Source of the DNA: Halolamina rubra
GTDB lineage: Archaea; Halobacteriota; Halobacteria; Halobacteriales; Haloferacaceae
NCBI RefSeq assembly: GCF_000739555.1
Contig: NZ_BBJN01000012.1
Span: 29,974 to 93,973, forward strand
Length of the DNA: 64,000 bases
Reading direction: 5' to 3'
The notes beneath the pieces were generated by a model, which made no database searches, was not told the origin of the DNA, and worked only from the letters and a program-made list of their open reading frames with translations. This document shows positions 16,238 to 25,659 of this stretch, one piece after another (the first letter of the stretch is position 1; each line of letters starts with the position of its first letter). The position numbers and the translations under genes were made by a program.

Positions 16238-16831
16238 CTACGCGTCCTCTGCTCGCAACCTGTCGACGATCTCCTCCACCGACTCGATCACGGCCTCGGG
16301 CGACTGCGTGCCGTCGACGCGCACGAACCGATCGGGCTCAGCGTCGATGAGGCGCTCGTAGTTCGACTCCACCTGCGCGAGGAAGGCGGCGTCCTCGAAC
16401 TGGTTGGTCGAGCCGCTGCGCGCCGCCGCCGTCTCCGGGTCCACCTCGAGGTAGATCGTCTTGTCCGGCTCGCGGGTGAACGCCGAGTGGATGCCGCGGA
16501 TGTACTCCATCGGCCGCGTGAGGTCGCTGCCCGAGAGCGCTGCGGCCTGGTAGGCGTACCGCGAGTCGGAGTAGCGGTCCGAGATCACCAGCTCGTCGTT
16601 CTCGAGCGCGGGCCGGATCGTCCGCGAGAGGTGGTCGGCGTGGTCGGCGGTGAACAGGAACAGCGTCGCCAGCGGGTCGGCGTCGTCGTCGTCGATGGCG
16701 CGGTTCACGGCGTCGCCGTACCACGACTCGGTCGGCTCCCGGGTGAACGTCGCCTCGGGGTGGGAGTCGTGGAGGGCCTCCCAGACGGTCGTCTTCCCGC
16801 TCCCGTCCAGCCCCTCCAGCGTGATGAGCAT
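16238..16831 (-). CDS. tmk: Thymidylate kinase
   Basis: Thymidylate kinase phosphorylates dTMP to dTDP using ATP, an essential step for DNA precursors. The 197-residue protein has the P-loop GLDGSGKTT at residues 7-15 and the TMP-site segment [12 protein letters not shown]. The family DR motif is in [14 protein letters not shown], followed by a lid segment and [16 protein letters not shown]. All key motifs are present, and the length is normal. It converges with the small membrane-protein gene at 16236, leaving a single base between stops. Confidence 0.95.
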   Translation of the reverse strand: MLITLEGLDGSGKTTVWEALHDSHPEATFTREPTESWYGDAVNRAIDDDDADPLATLFLFTADHADHLSRTIRPALENDELVISDRYSDSRYAYQAAALSGSDLTRPMEYIRGIHSAFTREPDKTIYLEVDPETAAARSGSTNQFEDAAFLAQVESNYERLIDAEPDRFVRVDGTQSPEAVIESVEEIVDRLRAEDA

Positions 16832-16926
16832 GGCCGGAGGGTGTTCGGCCCGGGATTAAGGCGCGTCGGTTCGCGGGGTGCCGCTGGCGCCCGGCTTTAA
16901 GTTGGCTGCGCGTCAACCCGTGGCGT

Positions 16927-17814
16927 ATGAAGGTACTCGTCGCCGGCGGGGACGGCTTCATCGGCCGACCGCTCTGTTCGGAGCTCGCAGACCGCGGCCA
17001 CGACGTGACCGCGATGTCCCGCAGCGAGCCGGAGGACCCGCTCCCGGAGGGCGTGAGCCACGAAACGGGCGACGTGACCGACTACGACTCGACGGAGCCG
17101 GCCGTCGACGGCCACGACGCCGTCGTCAACCTTGTCGCGCTCTCGCCGCTGTTCAGCCCGAAGGGCGGCGAGGAGCAGCATTTCCGCATCCACCTCGAGG
17201 GGACGCGGAACCTCGTCGACGCCGCCGAGGCGGCCGGCGCGGACCGGTTCCTCCAGCAGAGCGCCCTCGGCGCCGACCCGGACGGGCCGACGAGCTACAT
17301 CCGCGCGAAGGGGCAGGCCGAGGAGGTCGTGCGCGCGTCGAGCCTCGACTGGACGATCACCCGCCCCTCGGTGGTGTTCGGCGAGGGCGGCGAGTTCGTG
17401 AAGTTCACCAAGCTGCTCGCACCCCCCTACGTCACGCCGCTGCCCGGCAGCGGGAAGACGCGGTTCCAGCCGATCCACGTCGGCGACCTGGTGCCGATCA
17501 TGGCCGACGCCCTGCTCGAGGACGAGCACGTCGGCCACGCCTACGACATCGGCGGCCCGGAGAAGCTCACGATGGCCGAGGTGGCGCGGCTGGGCCACCG
17601 CGCCGACGGCCGGGGGGTGAACGTGCTCCCGGTTCCGATGTCGATGGCGAAGATCGGGCTCTCGGTGCTCGACTACGTCCCCGGGTTCCCGTTCGGCGCC
17701 GACCAGTACCGCTCGCTGGAGATGGACAACACCGTCGACGACAACGACGTGTCGGCGTTCGGCGTCGACGAGGCCGACCTGACGACGCTGTCGTCGTTCC
17801 TCGACCTCGACTGA
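16927..17814 (+). CDS. Atypical SDR, NDUFA9-like NAD(P)-binding protein
   Basis: This 295-residue Rossmann-fold protein starts with the nucleotide-binding pattern VLVAGGDGFIGRPL. It contains VNLVALSPLF, HLEGTRNLVDAAEAAGADRFLQQSALG (by region), a YIRAKGQAEE segment in place of the classic YxxxK, and WTITRPSVVFGEG. These features place it among complex I NDUFA9-like atypical SDRs, which bind NADPH but may have structural or quinone-related roles. In haloarchaea these genes are common and mostly uncharacterised. No complex I gene lies nearby. Confidence 0.85.
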   Translation: MKVLVAGGDGFIGRPLCSELADRGHDVTAMSRSEPEDPLPEGVSHETGDVTDYDSTEPAVDGHDAVVNLVALSPLFSPKGGEEQHFRIHLEGTRNLVDAAEAAGADRFLQQSALGADPDGPTSYIRAKGQAEEVVRASSLDWTITRPSVVFGEGGEFVKFTKLLAPPYVTPLPGSGKTRFQPIHVGDLVPIMADALLEDEHVGHAYDIGGPEKLTMAEVARLGHRADGRGVNVLPVPMSMAKIGLSVLDYVPGFPFGADQYRSLEMDNTVDDNDVSAFGVDEADLTTLSSFLDLD

Positions 17815-17904
17815 GGCGCCCGGCCCGAGTCCGGCTGGCGCCCTGCCGACCGGCTCGCGGTTGCCCATCTTTTTACGACGCCATCGTGACCCAACTGTCG
17901 TACG

Positions 17905-19565
17905 ATGCCGTGGGTTCCGGGAGTTCCGTCGTTCGTCCTGTTCGGTATCAGCCTGCTCTCGGCGCTGCTCGCGGTCGCCGTCCGACGCACCCGGAGCGAA
18001 CGCTACGTCGGCGGCTTCGTCGCGCTCGTCGCCGTCATCGGCGCGTGGGCGCTCAGCTACGGCGTCCAGCTGGGGTTCGGGAGCCGCGCGGCACAGCTCC
18101 CCTGGTGGCAGCTGACGCTGGCGGTCGCGGGGTTCATCCCGACCGCGTGGCTGCTGTTCACGCTGCGCTACGCCGGGAAGGACGCGTGGCTCACTCGTCC
18201 GGCCCGCTGGCTGATGGTGTCCGAGCCCGCGGTGTTCGCGGCGTTCGTGCTCACCAACCCGCGCCACGGGCTGATCTGGACCGAGTTCCGCCTCGCGGCG
18301 GCGCCGGTCGGGGTGTTCGCCCCGGAGTTCGCGGTCGGCTACTACCTCCACATCGCCTACGCCTACGCGATCGTCGGGTTCGCCAGCTACCTCGTGCTCC
18401 GGACCGCCGCCCGCTCCTCGGCCCTCTACCGGCGACAGGCGGGCACCCTGCTCGCCGCGGTAGCGCCGCCCTGGGTCGCCCACGTCGCGTTCACGCTCAG
18501 GGCTAGCCCGGTGCCGGGGCTGGACCTCACCCCGTTCACGTTCGGCGCCACGGTCGTGTTCATCGGCGTCGCGCTGTTCCGGTTCGACCTGCTCGACCGC
18601 ACGCCGATCGCCCGCGCGGCGGCGCTGGACGTGGTGGGCAACGGGCTGGTCGTGCTCGACGCCGAGGGGATGGTCGTCGACGCCGACGAGCGCGCCCGGC
18701 GCGTGCTCACGCCGGCGCCGGCGGTCGGCACGCACGTCTCGTCGTGTTCCCCGACACCCCGCTCGAGCGGCTCTCGGGGACCACCGTCGAGAGCGAGACC
18801 GCGGCCATCCGCCGGACGTACGAGGTGCAGGTGTCGCCGCTACGGGGCGCCGACGACCGGCTCTCCGGCCAAGCGCTGGTGCTCCGGGACGTGACCGACC
18901 GCCGCGCGTACGAACAGCGCCTGCAGGTCGCCAACCGGGTGCTCCGGCACAACCTCCGAAACGACATGAACGTGGTCCACGGGCTCGCCGGACGGATCGC
19001 GGCCGGCGACGCCGACGACCCCGCCGCGGTCGCGGCCCGGATCCAGTCGAAAGTCGACGGCGTCGTCGAAACCAGCGAGAAGGTGCGGGAGATGACCCGG
19101 ATGGAGCCCTCCTCCGTCGACGACGCGGCGCCGACCGAGCTGGGGACGGTCGCCGAGGAGGTGGCCACGCAGTTCGACGGCGAGGGGGCGGCGACCGTCG
19201 AGTGTGAGCTCTCGCGGGCGCCCGCGGCGGTCGCCGACGAGTCCGCGCTCGCGACCGCGCTGTCGAACCTGCTCGAGAACGCCGTCGAGCACAACGAGTG
19301 CGACGAGCCCTGGGTCCGCGTGGACGCCGAACGGAACGGCGACCGGGCGTGGCTCCGGGTCGTCGACGACGGGCCGGGGCTCCCCGAGGAGGAGCGGGAG
19401 GTGCTCCGCCGCGAGACGGAGACGCCGCTGAAACACAGCCGTGGGCTCGGCCTCTGGCTCGCCTCCTGGAGCGCCCGCGCGGCCGGCGGCGAGCTCGCCG
19501 TCGAGTCGAGCGGCCCCGACGGGACGACGGTCCGGATCGAGTTCCCGCCGGCCGACCGGGGCTGA
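17905..19565 (+). pseudogene. 7TM sensor histidine kinase, reading frame broken by a 1-nt deletion
   Basis: The first frame (from ATG 17905) encodes seven hydrophobic helices of the HisKA-7TM type over about 220 residues, then a short linker domain (VVGNGLVVLDAEGMVVDADERARRVL). After GTHVS at about 18739-18743 the frame is lost. The homologous continuation VFPDTPLERLSG resumes in another frame and runs to 19565. It holds the H-box NRVLRHNLRNDMNVVHG, N-box NLLENAVEHN, G1 DDGPGLPEEE and G2 RGLGLWLA. The 1661-nt span is one base short of 554 codons. As written the protein would lose its kinase domain; a sequencing deletion is likely. No response regulator is adjacent. Confidence 0.85.
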
Positions 19566-19603
19566 CCACACAGCCTTTCCCCGCAGGCGCCAGAGCCCCG
19601 GGT

Positions 19604-20356
19604 ATGCGCGTCACGCTACTGGGCACGGGGAGCGCGATGCCCGTCCCCGACCGCGTCCAGACCGGCCTGCTGCTCGAACGCGACGACCGCGCGCTGCTCG
19701 TGGACTGCGGCGCCGGCGTCCTCCACCGCCTCTCGACGACGGACGTGGGCTACGAGGGCGTCTCGACGGTACTGCTGACGCACCACCACCTCGACCACGT
19801 CAGCGACCTGCTCGCGCTGCTGAAGGCGCGCTGGCTCGCCGGCGAGACCCACCTGGAAGTGATCGGGCCCGCCGGCACCAAGGCGCTGCTCGACGACCTG
19901 CTCTCCGTCCACGACTACCTCGAGGGGCGGGTCGACCTCTCGATCCGGGAGATCAGCACCGGCGTCGAGTTCGAGGCCGCCGGGTTCGAGATCGCGACCC
20001 ACGAGACGGTCCACTCGATGGACTGTCTGGCCTACCGGTTCGCCGGAGGGGAGGACGGGGCGGAGTTCACCTTCGGCGCCGACGGCGAGGCCAGCGCGTC
20101 GATCGCCCGCTTCGCCGACGGCTCGGACACGCTGCTCCACGACTGCTCGTTCCCGGACGAGGTCGACGTGGACAACCACCCGACGCCGACCCAGCTCGGC
20201 GAGGCGCTGGCCGGGACCGACATCGACCGCCTCCTCCTGACCCACCTCTACCCCCACACCGAGGGGAAGCACGAGGAGATGATCGAGAGCGTCGAGCGCG
20301 CCGGCTTCGACGGCGACGTGGCGGTCGCCGAGGACGGGATGCGGTTCGAGGTGTGA
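19604..20356 (+). CDS. MBL-fold hydrolase, RNase Z-like
   Basis: This 250-residue metallo-beta-lactamase-fold protein starts MRVTLLGTGSAMPVPDRVQTG. The metal-binding motif is LLTHHHLDHVSD (HxHxDH). Further metal ligands are likely the His in ATHETVHSMD, the Asp in LLHDCSF and the His in LLLTHLYPH. This resembles arylsulfatase/RNase Z-type enzymes. It lacks the long exosite arm of true tRNase Z, so the substrate is uncertain. Its last codon overlaps the start of the glycosylase gene (GTGA), indicating a two-gene operon. Confidence 0.87.
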   Translation: MRVTLLGTGSAMPVPDRVQTGLLLERDDRALLVDCGAGVLHRLSTTDVGYEGVSTVLLTHHHLDHVSDLLALLKARWLAGETHLEVIGPAGTKALLDDLLSVHDYLEGRVDLSIREISTGVEFEAAGFEIATHETVHSMDCLAYRFAGGEDGAEFTFGADGEASASIARFADGSDTLLHDCSFPDEVDVDNHPTPTQLGEALAGTDIDRLLLTHLYPHTEGKHEEMIESVERAGFDGDVAVAEDGMRFEV

Positions 20357-21015
20357 CCGTGGACGAGACAGCCACACCGTCGGAAATCGACCCGGAGGAT
20401 GCCCACGAGCGCCTCAGCGAGGACGCGTACCTCGGACCGATCGCCGCCGAGGTCGGCCCCGTCTCGCTCGACCCCGCAGAGGACGCGTTCGAACGCCTGA
20501 TCCGCTCGATCGTCAGCCAGCAGGTGTCGGTCGCGTCGGCGGCGGCCACCCGCGAACGCCTGCACGACGCCGTCGAGGTGACACCCGCGGGGATCCGCGC
20601 CGCCGACGACGAGCTGCTGCGCGACGCCGGCCTCTCGCGACAGAAGACGCGCTACGTCAACGAGATCGCGGACCGGTTCGCCGAGGAGGGGTGGAGCCGC
20701 GACTCGTTCGCCGGGATGGACGAGGCCGAGGTGCGCGCGACGCTGACCGACATCACCGGCGTCGGCCCGTGGACGGCCGACATGTTCCTGCTGTTCGTGC
20801 TGGGTCGGCCGGACGTGTTCCCCGTCGGCGACCTCGGCGTCCGCGAGGGGCTGAAGACGCTGGTCGACCACCACGGCGAGGACCCGGAGATGACGCGGGG
20901 GGAGATGACCGCGTTCGCGGAGCGCTGGGCGCCGGTCCGGAGCTACGCGGCGCTGTACCTCTGGCAGGTGGAGGAGGAGCTCGGCGAGCGCGTCGGCGAC
21001 GTGGTCGGGGAGTGA
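20353..21015 (+). CDS. HhH-GPD DNA glycosylase, AlkA-like 3-methyladenine glycosylase
   Basis: This 220-residue protein removes damaged bases in base excision repair. The start is probably GTG 20353, overlapping the previous stop by 4 nt; a second GTG at 20359 is possible. The HhH-GPD motif reads LTDITGVGPWTADMFLLF, followed by the catalytic-aspartate segment FPVGDLGVREGL. The early helix AFERLIRSIVSQQVSVASA is typical of AlkA. No Fe-S cysteine loop is present, which separates it from endonuclease III and MutY. Alkylated purines are the expected substrates. Confidence 0.9.
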   Translation: MTVDETATPSEIDPEDAHERLSEDAYLGPIAAEVGPVSLDPAEDAFERLIRSIVSQQVSVASAAATRERLHDAVEVTPAGIRAADDELLRDAGLSRQKTRYVNEIADRFAEEGWSRDSFAGMDEAEVRATLTDITGVGPWTADMFLLFVLGRPDVFPVGDLGVREGLKTLVDHHGEDPEMTRGEMTAFAERWAPVRSYAALYLWQVEEELGERVGDVVGE

Positions 21016-21048
21016 GCGACGGGAGGGGACCACCTGCAGTACGGTCGC

Positions 21049-21681
21049 TCACCCGCCCGCCAGCCAGCGGTCGACGCCGACGATTCCTGCACCGAGCGCG
21101 GCGATGCCGAGGCCGAGCGAGACGATGTAGAGCAGTTGCCCCGTCGCCGGCTCCGTCGTCGTCGTGCAAGTCCCGGTAGCCGTCGTCGTCGACCCGCCGT
21201 TCGCCGCGGCGCTTCCCTGCCCCGTACAGCTCTCGGTCGTCACGGTCGGCTGGGCGACGACGCCCTGCGCGGCCAGCAGCAGGCCGATCACGAGCGTGCC
21301 GGCGGCGACGGCGTAGCCGAACTGGCCGAGCGTCCGCGTGTCGCTCCCATCGGCCGTCACCGGTCCCAGTCGGCTCCTCAGCACCCTGCCGAGTGCGGCG
21401 ACGACGACCGCGAACAGGTAGAACGTCACGAGGAGGCCGGCGTCGAAGGCGAGACCCCGTGTCAGGGGGAGCATCTCCGCGACGGCGTAGGCGACGTGTT
21501 CCAGCCCGAGCAGGCCGTCGTAGAGCACGATGACGACCAGGTAGGGCGGAACGATCACCGGCGTGCCAGCAACTGGGGGATACAGGACGGGGAGGAACCA
21601 CCCGCCGGCGAGGAGCGCGAACAGGGCGAGGGCGGTGCGGTCGACGAGGGCCGAGGCGACGGCGCCGGAGGGCTTCGCCAT
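21049..21681 (-). CDS. Multi-pass membrane protein, function unknown
   Basis: From ATG 21679-21681 (MAKPSGAVASAL) the protein has 210 residues with about five hydrophobic helices. These include TALALFALLAGGWFLPVLY, PYLVVIVLYDGLLGLEHVAYA, LLVTFYLFAVVVAALG, FGYAVAAGTLVIGLLLAAQG and LLYIVSLGLGIAALGAGIVG. An extracytoplasmic Ser/Thr-rich loop with a Cys pair (TTESCTGQG and ATGTCTTTT) lies before the last helix. The family is not recognised. A much longer upstream frame exists but has arginine-rich shadow composition, so the later ATG is used. Confidence 0.7.
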   Translation of the reverse strand: MAKPSGAVASALVDRTALALFALLAGGWFLPVLYPPVAGTPVIVPPYLVVIVLYDGLLGLEHVAYAVAEMLPLTRGLAFDAGLLVTFYLFAVVVAALGRVLRSRLGPVTADGSDTRTLGQFGYAVAAGTLVIGLLLAAQGVVAQPTVTTESCTGQGSAAANGGSTTTATGTCTTTTEPATGQLLYIVSLGLGIAALGAGIVGVDRWLAGG

Positions 21682-21773
21682 ACGCCCCGTTCGTGCCGCG
21701 GGGGTATTACGACTCGCGTCGGCGGCGGTGACAGGGGCTGTCACCGCTCGCCGGTCTTTCGACTGCTTGGGCG

Positions 21774-22559
21774 CTACGCGGGGTCGAGGTCGCCGGGCGA
21801 CTCGACCCGCCGGGCGTCCTCGCGGAGCGCTTCGAACGCCGACTCGGCCCACGCGAGCAGGTCCGGGTCGGTCCCCTGGAGGCAGGCCTGGAGGTGTCCT
21901 TCCGCGTACGCGCCGAGCAGGAGCGACTCCTCGCCGAGGGCGAGGCCGAACGGAATCTCGCCGTCGCGGACGAACAGGTCCAGGGGGCCGGCCCGGAGCA
22001 CCGCCGCGAACTCCAGCGGCCCCAGTTCCTTCGCCCGCCGCGCCGTCGTCGTCGACAGCAGGAGCTCCGTCCGGACGCCGTCCAGCGCCAGCGCGGCGTG
22101 GGCCTCGTGGAACGCTCTCGAGAGCACCGGCGAGCAGACCCGGATTCGGTCGCCGTCCATCTCCCGGAGTTGCTCCGTGTAGGCGTGAATCGGTGCCTGC
22201 GGATCGGCCTCGGAGGCCACCACGAGGTCGGCGTCGGCCAGCAGTTCCGCCCCCGGTGCGTCTGCGGGATCGAGATGCGAGAGCAACGGGATGGATTCGC
22301 CGATCCGCCGCAACTGGCCGAGGTAGTCGGCGTGCGCGCGAGCGATCGAGTCGCCGGCAGCGGTGAGTCGGTAGCCGTCCTCGCAGTGGGCGACCCAGCC
22401 GCGACTCTCGAAGGCGGCGAGGTTGCGCTGGATGCTCCGGCGGGCGGGGTCGAGGTCGGCGACCAGCGTCGACGGCGACGCCGGCGCGTCGCGAAGGCGT
22501 TCGAGGAGGGCGAGCCGGTCCGGCGAGTCCGCGAGGAACCGGGCGGTGTCGTCGGCCAT
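21774..22559 (-). CDS. Winged-helix transcriptional regulator with FilR1-like middle domain
   Basis: This 261-residue protein has an N-terminal winged-helix domain (residues 5-75: DRLALLERLRDAPASPSTL, RRSIQRNLAAFESRGWV, YRLTAAGDSIA). A larger C-terminal domain of the kind found in archaeal FilR1/DUF1724 regulators follows (ADLVVASEADPQAPIHAYTEQLR, IRVCSPVLSRAFHEAH, FGLALGEESLLLGAY). Such proteins are DNA-binding repressors or activators responding to unknown ligands. The target is unknown. The neighbours, a membrane protein and a DUF4396 protein, are candidates. Confidence 0.82.
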   Translation of the reverse strand: MADDTARFLADSPDRLALLERLRDAPASPSTLVADLDPARRSIQRNLAAFESRGWVAHCEDGYRLTAAGDSIARAHADYLGQLRRIGESIPLLSHLDPADAPGAELLADADLVVASEADPQAPIHAYTEQLREMDGDRIRVCSPVLSRAFHEAHAALALDGVRTELLLSTTTARRAKELGPLEFAAVLRAGPLDLFVRDGEIPFGLALGEESLLLGAYAEGHLQACLQGTDPDLLAWAESAFEALREDARRVESPGDLDPA

Positions 22560-22627
22560 GCTCCGCGTCTCGGGGGCGAGCGAGAAAAGTCTCCGCGTGG
22601 TTCGGCCAGGTGTCGACGCCGCGTGCG

Positions 22628-23284
22628 CTACATCGCCGAGGGGTCGCCCATCCCCTCCTTCACGCCGGCGTGGAGCAGCCCGAGGTTGATCGGGAACGCC
22701 GCGAGGAACCCCAGCGAGAGCGACACCGCGAGCGACGCCCAGAACACCGGCTCGCCCATCGTCGCCTCGCCGGCGAGGTAGATGTCCGAGCCGATGGCGA
22801 CGGCCTCCATCGCGACGATGCTACCGGACTCGCTGTACACCGCATCCGAGAGCGCCTCGCGGAGGCCGACGCCCTCCTGCAGCAGGGGGCCGACGGTGAA
22901 CGCGACGCCGAAGGTGTACGCGAGCGTGAACGTGGTGGCGACGACGCCGACGGTGTTCAACAGCAGGATCCCGGCCGCGAGCGTGACGCCGAGCACCTCG
23001 CCGACGCCACAGCCAGAGTAGCAGTGCGCCGTCGAGCGCATCCCGCGGCGGACGAACGTGTCCTCGGGGATCTGGGTCCGGCCGCTGTACCAGTACACCG
23101 CGAGGCCGAGGACGCCGGAGTACAGCACCGTGAGCGTCCAGACCAGCTTCATCATCGACGGCAGCGCCCGGTTGTTCCGGCGCAGATCGAGCCAGAGCGC
23201 CCCCACGGAGACGAGGGAGACGGCGACCCACGCGAGCACCAGTTCCAGCGTCACCAGGTCGTGGAACGCCTGCTGGAGACTCAT
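22628..23284 (-). CDS. DUF4396-like membrane protein
   Basis: This 218-residue protein has five or six hydrophobic helices (first LELVLAWVAVSLVSVGALWL, then LVWTLTVLYSGVLGLAVYWY). The loop before helix 3 carries AHCYSGCGVGEVLGV, the Cys-x3-Cys plus acidic pattern I associate with DUF4396 proteins. The C-terminal half is FWASLAVSLSLGFLAAFPINLGLLHAGV (by region). A copper- or metal-related function is sometimes suggested by neighbourhood, and a NikR-like metalloregulator lies just upstream on the same strand, 43 nt away. This supports a link with metal handling, but no transport function is proven. Confidence 0.75.
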   Translation of the reverse strand: MSLQQAFHDLVTLELVLAWVAVSLVSVGALWLDLRRNNRALPSMMKLVWTLTVLYSGVLGLAVYWYSGRTQIPEDTFVRRGMRSTAHCYSGCGVGEVLGVTLAAGILLLNTVGVVATTFTLAYTFGVAFTVGPLLQEGVGLREALSDAVYSESGSIVAMEAVAIGSDIYLAGEATMGEPVFWASLAVSLSLGFLAAFPINLGLLHAGVKEGMGDPSAM

Positions 23285-23327
23285 CGGGGACGAGTAGCCG
23301 ACCCAGCGGTTTGGGCGTGACGGCCGG

Positions 23328-23720
23328 CTACCCCGTCGGCTGGAGGAACATCACGTTCACTCGCCCGACGGCGTCGAAGTCCCGGAGCGCGTGGACGAGT
23401 TCGCGGATGCGTCCGGCGTCGCCGGAACAGAACACCGTCTCCAGACACCAGTCGCCGTGGTGGAGGTGCTGGGTCGTCCCGATCACGTCCTGGTACTCGT
23501 GCTGGACGGTGTGGAGGTCGCCGATGACGAGCGTGTGCTCGTAGTCGAACGCCAGCGCCGCGACGGCGTCGCCGTCGATCTCGGCGAGCGTGGTGTGGCG
23601 CTCGACGTACTCCTGCATCGCCTCCCGGACCGCCCGCGAGCGCGACTCCATCCCCTGTTCCTGCCACGTCTCGTCGAACTCCTCCAGCACGTCGCCGGGA
23701 ACGTTGAGGCTCGTTCGCAC
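23328..23720 (-). CDS. NikR-like ribbon-helix-helix regulator
   Basis: From GTG 23718-23720 the protein has 130 residues. An N-terminal ribbon-helix-helix (VRTSLNVPGDVLEEFDETW, then RSRAVREAMQEYVER) is followed by an ACT-like metal-sensing domain. That domain contains a His- and Cys-rich segment, VQHEYQDVIGTTQHLHHGDWCLETV (by region, residues about 70-95), close to the H...HxH...C nickel site of NikR though the spacing differs by about one residue. The regulator probably senses Ni or a related metal and represses a nearby transporter-like gene. An alternative start 24 nt upstream is possible. Confidence 0.8.
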   Translation of the reverse strand: MRTSLNVPGDVLEEFDETWQEQGMESRSRAVREAMQEYVERHTTLAEIDGDAVAALAFDYEHTLVIGDLHTVQHEYQDVIGTTQHLHHGDWCLETVFCSGDAGRIRELVHALRDFDAVGRVNVMFLQPTG

Positions 23721-23889
23721 AGGTCGACTGCGCCGCCGGCACACTTAGCGATTGGCACACCCGCCACGTTCGCTGGTTCCGACCGCTGACCCTCTCCGCT
23801 TCCGTTTCCCCACCTCAACGAGTTCGTCGCCACCCCCTCGTCACTCGTACTGATCGTGCTGGGGGCTGGGTTCCTCTCGCGGCCCTCGA

Positions 23890-23908
23890 GCGGCCGGTTC
23901 CCGGCCGC
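23890..23908. other. GC hairpin in the gap upstream of sdhC
   Basis: A perfect 8-bp stem (GCGGCCGG and CCGGCCGC) with the 3-nt loop ttc lies in the 270-nt gap between the NikR-like gene and sdhC. The rest of the gap shows no gene. A TATA-like ttctata near 23955-23961 probably drives sdhC, about 30 nt before the ATG. Confidence 0.4.
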
Positions 23909-23990
23909 GACACACGGGGAACACGTTCGGTCGACGGCGTGACCGATACGGCAAGTTCTATACCCCCTCCGAACCGAATCATCCTGTTAC

Positions 23991-24383
23991 ATGAGTCAGT
24001 CGTACGATCGAGGTACCGTCGAGGACTTCGGGCGGTGGCGCTCCTTCACCGCCGGCATGTGGGCGTGGCTGTTCCACAAGTTCACCGGCTGGGTCCTCAT
24101 CGGCTACCTCTTCACACACATCGCCGTGCTCTCGACGGCACTGACCGGCGAGGCGGCGTACAACAACACTATCGTCGGGCTGGAGAGCCTCGCCATCGTG
24201 CGCCTGCTCGAGGTCGGGCTGCTCGCGGTGGCGGTGTTCCACATCCTCAACGGGGTCCGCCTGCTGTTCATCGACCTCGGGAAGGGGCTCGAGGCACAGG
24301 AGGAGAGCTTCTACGCGTCGCTGGTGATCACCGGCGCGATCACGATCGCCAGCGTCCCGACGTTCGTCTCGGGGGTGTTCTGA
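23991..24383 (+). CDS. sdhC: Succinate dehydrogenase, cytochrome b subunit SdhC
   Basis: SdhC is one of two membrane anchors of complex II, holding heme b and the quinone site. It has 130 residues and three hydrophobic helices. The signature [30 protein letters not shown] (by region, residues 14-43) includes the family HKxTGxxL motif and the probable heme-ligand His (FTHIAVLS). The second helix is [21 protein letters not shown]. It is the first gene of sdhCDBA, and its stop is 1 nt before the sdhD start. Confidence 0.93.
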   Translation: MSQSYDRGTVEDFGRWRSFTAGMWAWLFHKFTGWVLIGYLFTHIAVLSTALTGEAAYNNTIVGLESLAIVRLLEVGLLAVAVFHILNGVRLLFIDLGKGLEAQEESFYASLVITGAITIASVPTFVSGVF

Positions 24384-24384
24384 G

Positions 24385-24753
24385 ATGGCCGAACACTACT
24401 CCTCGTTCGACCGCTCGGGCAAGAAGTGGTTCCTGCAGCGTGTCACGGCGGCCTTCCTGGTCGTCGTGCTCGCGTTCCACTTCTTCCTCCTGCACTTCGT
24501 CAACCACGCTGCCGACGTGACGTTCGCCGGCACGTCCGCCCGGATGAGCACCTGGACGTACTTCTCGCTGATGGTGCTGTTCCTGCTGACGGCGACGTTC
24601 CACGGCGTCAACGGCGTCCACAACGCGATCGTCCACCGGGACGGCGTCGACGGCTGGAAGCAGACCGCCGTGACGGCGGTGCTGGTCGTCGCCAGCCTGA
24701 TCATGGTCGTCCAGGGGCTGCGAACCGCGCTCGTCTGGACCAACCTGTTCTAA
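24385..24753 (+). CDS. sdhD: Succinate dehydrogenase, membrane subunit SdhD
   Basis: This is the second membrane anchor of complex II, 122 residues with three hydrophobic helices. The first helix region WFLQRVTAAFLVVVLAFHFF contains the conserved RxT and a possible heme-ligand His. The last part reads FHGVNGVHNAIVHRD and SLIMVVQGLRTAL. It starts 1 nt after sdhC stops, and sdhB follows 2 nt after its stop, so all four subunits are tightly co-transcribed. Confidence 0.92.
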   Translation: MAEHYSSFDRSGKKWFLQRVTAAFLVVVLAFHFFLLHFVNHAADVTFAGTSARMSTWTYFSLMVLFLLTATFHGVNGVHNAIVHRDGVDGWKQTAVTAVLVVASLIMVVQGLRTALVWTNLF

Positions 24754-24755
24754 CA

Positions 24756-25657
24756 ATGAGCACGCAAACCGAACCACCCGAACAAACCGACGACGAAACA
24801 GAATCGACGCCGGAGGCGGAGCCCGAACCGGAGCCCCGGAGCCCCGGCCAGCGCCGCCGGGACGAGAAGGCCGCCCGTGCCGCCGAGCGCGAACGCGAGG
24901 AAGCCGAGGCGGAACCGGATCTCGGCGACGACGCGATCACGCTGAAGGTGTTCCGCTACGACCCCGAGGTCGAGGGGAAGACCGAGCCGCGCTTCGACAC
25001 GTTCCAGATCCCCTTCACGAAGGGGATGACCGTGCTCGACGCGCTGATCGAGGCGCGGGACACGTACGACTCCTCGCTCACGTTCCGGCACTCCTGCCGG
25101 CAGGCGGTCTGTGGCTCCGACGCCCTGTTCATCAACGGGCGCCAGCGCCTGGGCTGTCAGACCCAGGTCGCCGATCTCGACGGCGACGTGGTCCGGGTCG
25201 AGCCGCTGCCCCACCAGGACGTGGTGAAGGACCTCGTCGTGGACATGGAGCACTTCTACGACCAGATGGAGGCGGTCGAGCCGTACTTCCAGACCGAGGA
25301 GACGCCCGACGGCGAGCTGGAGGAGCAGTTCCAGACGCCGGAGAACCGGGAGAAGATCAAGATGTCCACCCGGTGTATCTGGTGTGGCGCCTGCATGTCC
25401 TCCTGCAACATCGCCGCCGAGGAGAACGAGTACCTCGGCCCCGCGGCGATCAACAAGGCCTACCGGTTCGCGATGGACGACCGGGAGGGCGAGGAGATGA
25501 AGGAGCACCGCATGGAGCTGATCGAACAGGAGAACGGCGTCTGGCGGTGCCAGACGCAGTTCTCGTGTACCAACGTCTGTCCGAAGGATATCCCGCTGAC
25601 CGAGCACATTCAGGAGCTCAAGCGGGAGGCGGTCAAATCTAACCTGAAGTCTGGTAA
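24756..25657 (+). pseudogene. sdhB: Succinate dehydrogenase iron-sulfur subunit SdhB, frameshift at the last codons
   Basis: SdhB carries electrons from FAD to the quinone. All cluster cysteines are present: [2Fe-2S] CRQAVCGSD and LGCQT; [4Fe-4S] CIWCGACMSSC; [3Fe-4S] CTNVCPKD. An unusually long acidic N-terminal extension (about 60 residues) precedes the ferredoxin domain. The end reads NLK then SGK instead of the expected NLKFW and stop. One T appears missing in cctgaagtctggtaag (25647-25657), so the TAA at 25655 is out of frame and translation would run on into sdhA. The 902-nt span is one base short of 301 codons. A sequencing deletion is the simplest explanation. Confidence 0.9.
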
Positions 25658-25659
25658 GC

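Noticed and set aside
16897..19626. A 909-codon open frame on the minus strand opposite the SDR and histidine kinase
   Set aside because: It is rich in Arg, Gly and Pro with no domain and is fully antisense to well-supported genes. Such frames are a by-product of high GC content with few stops.
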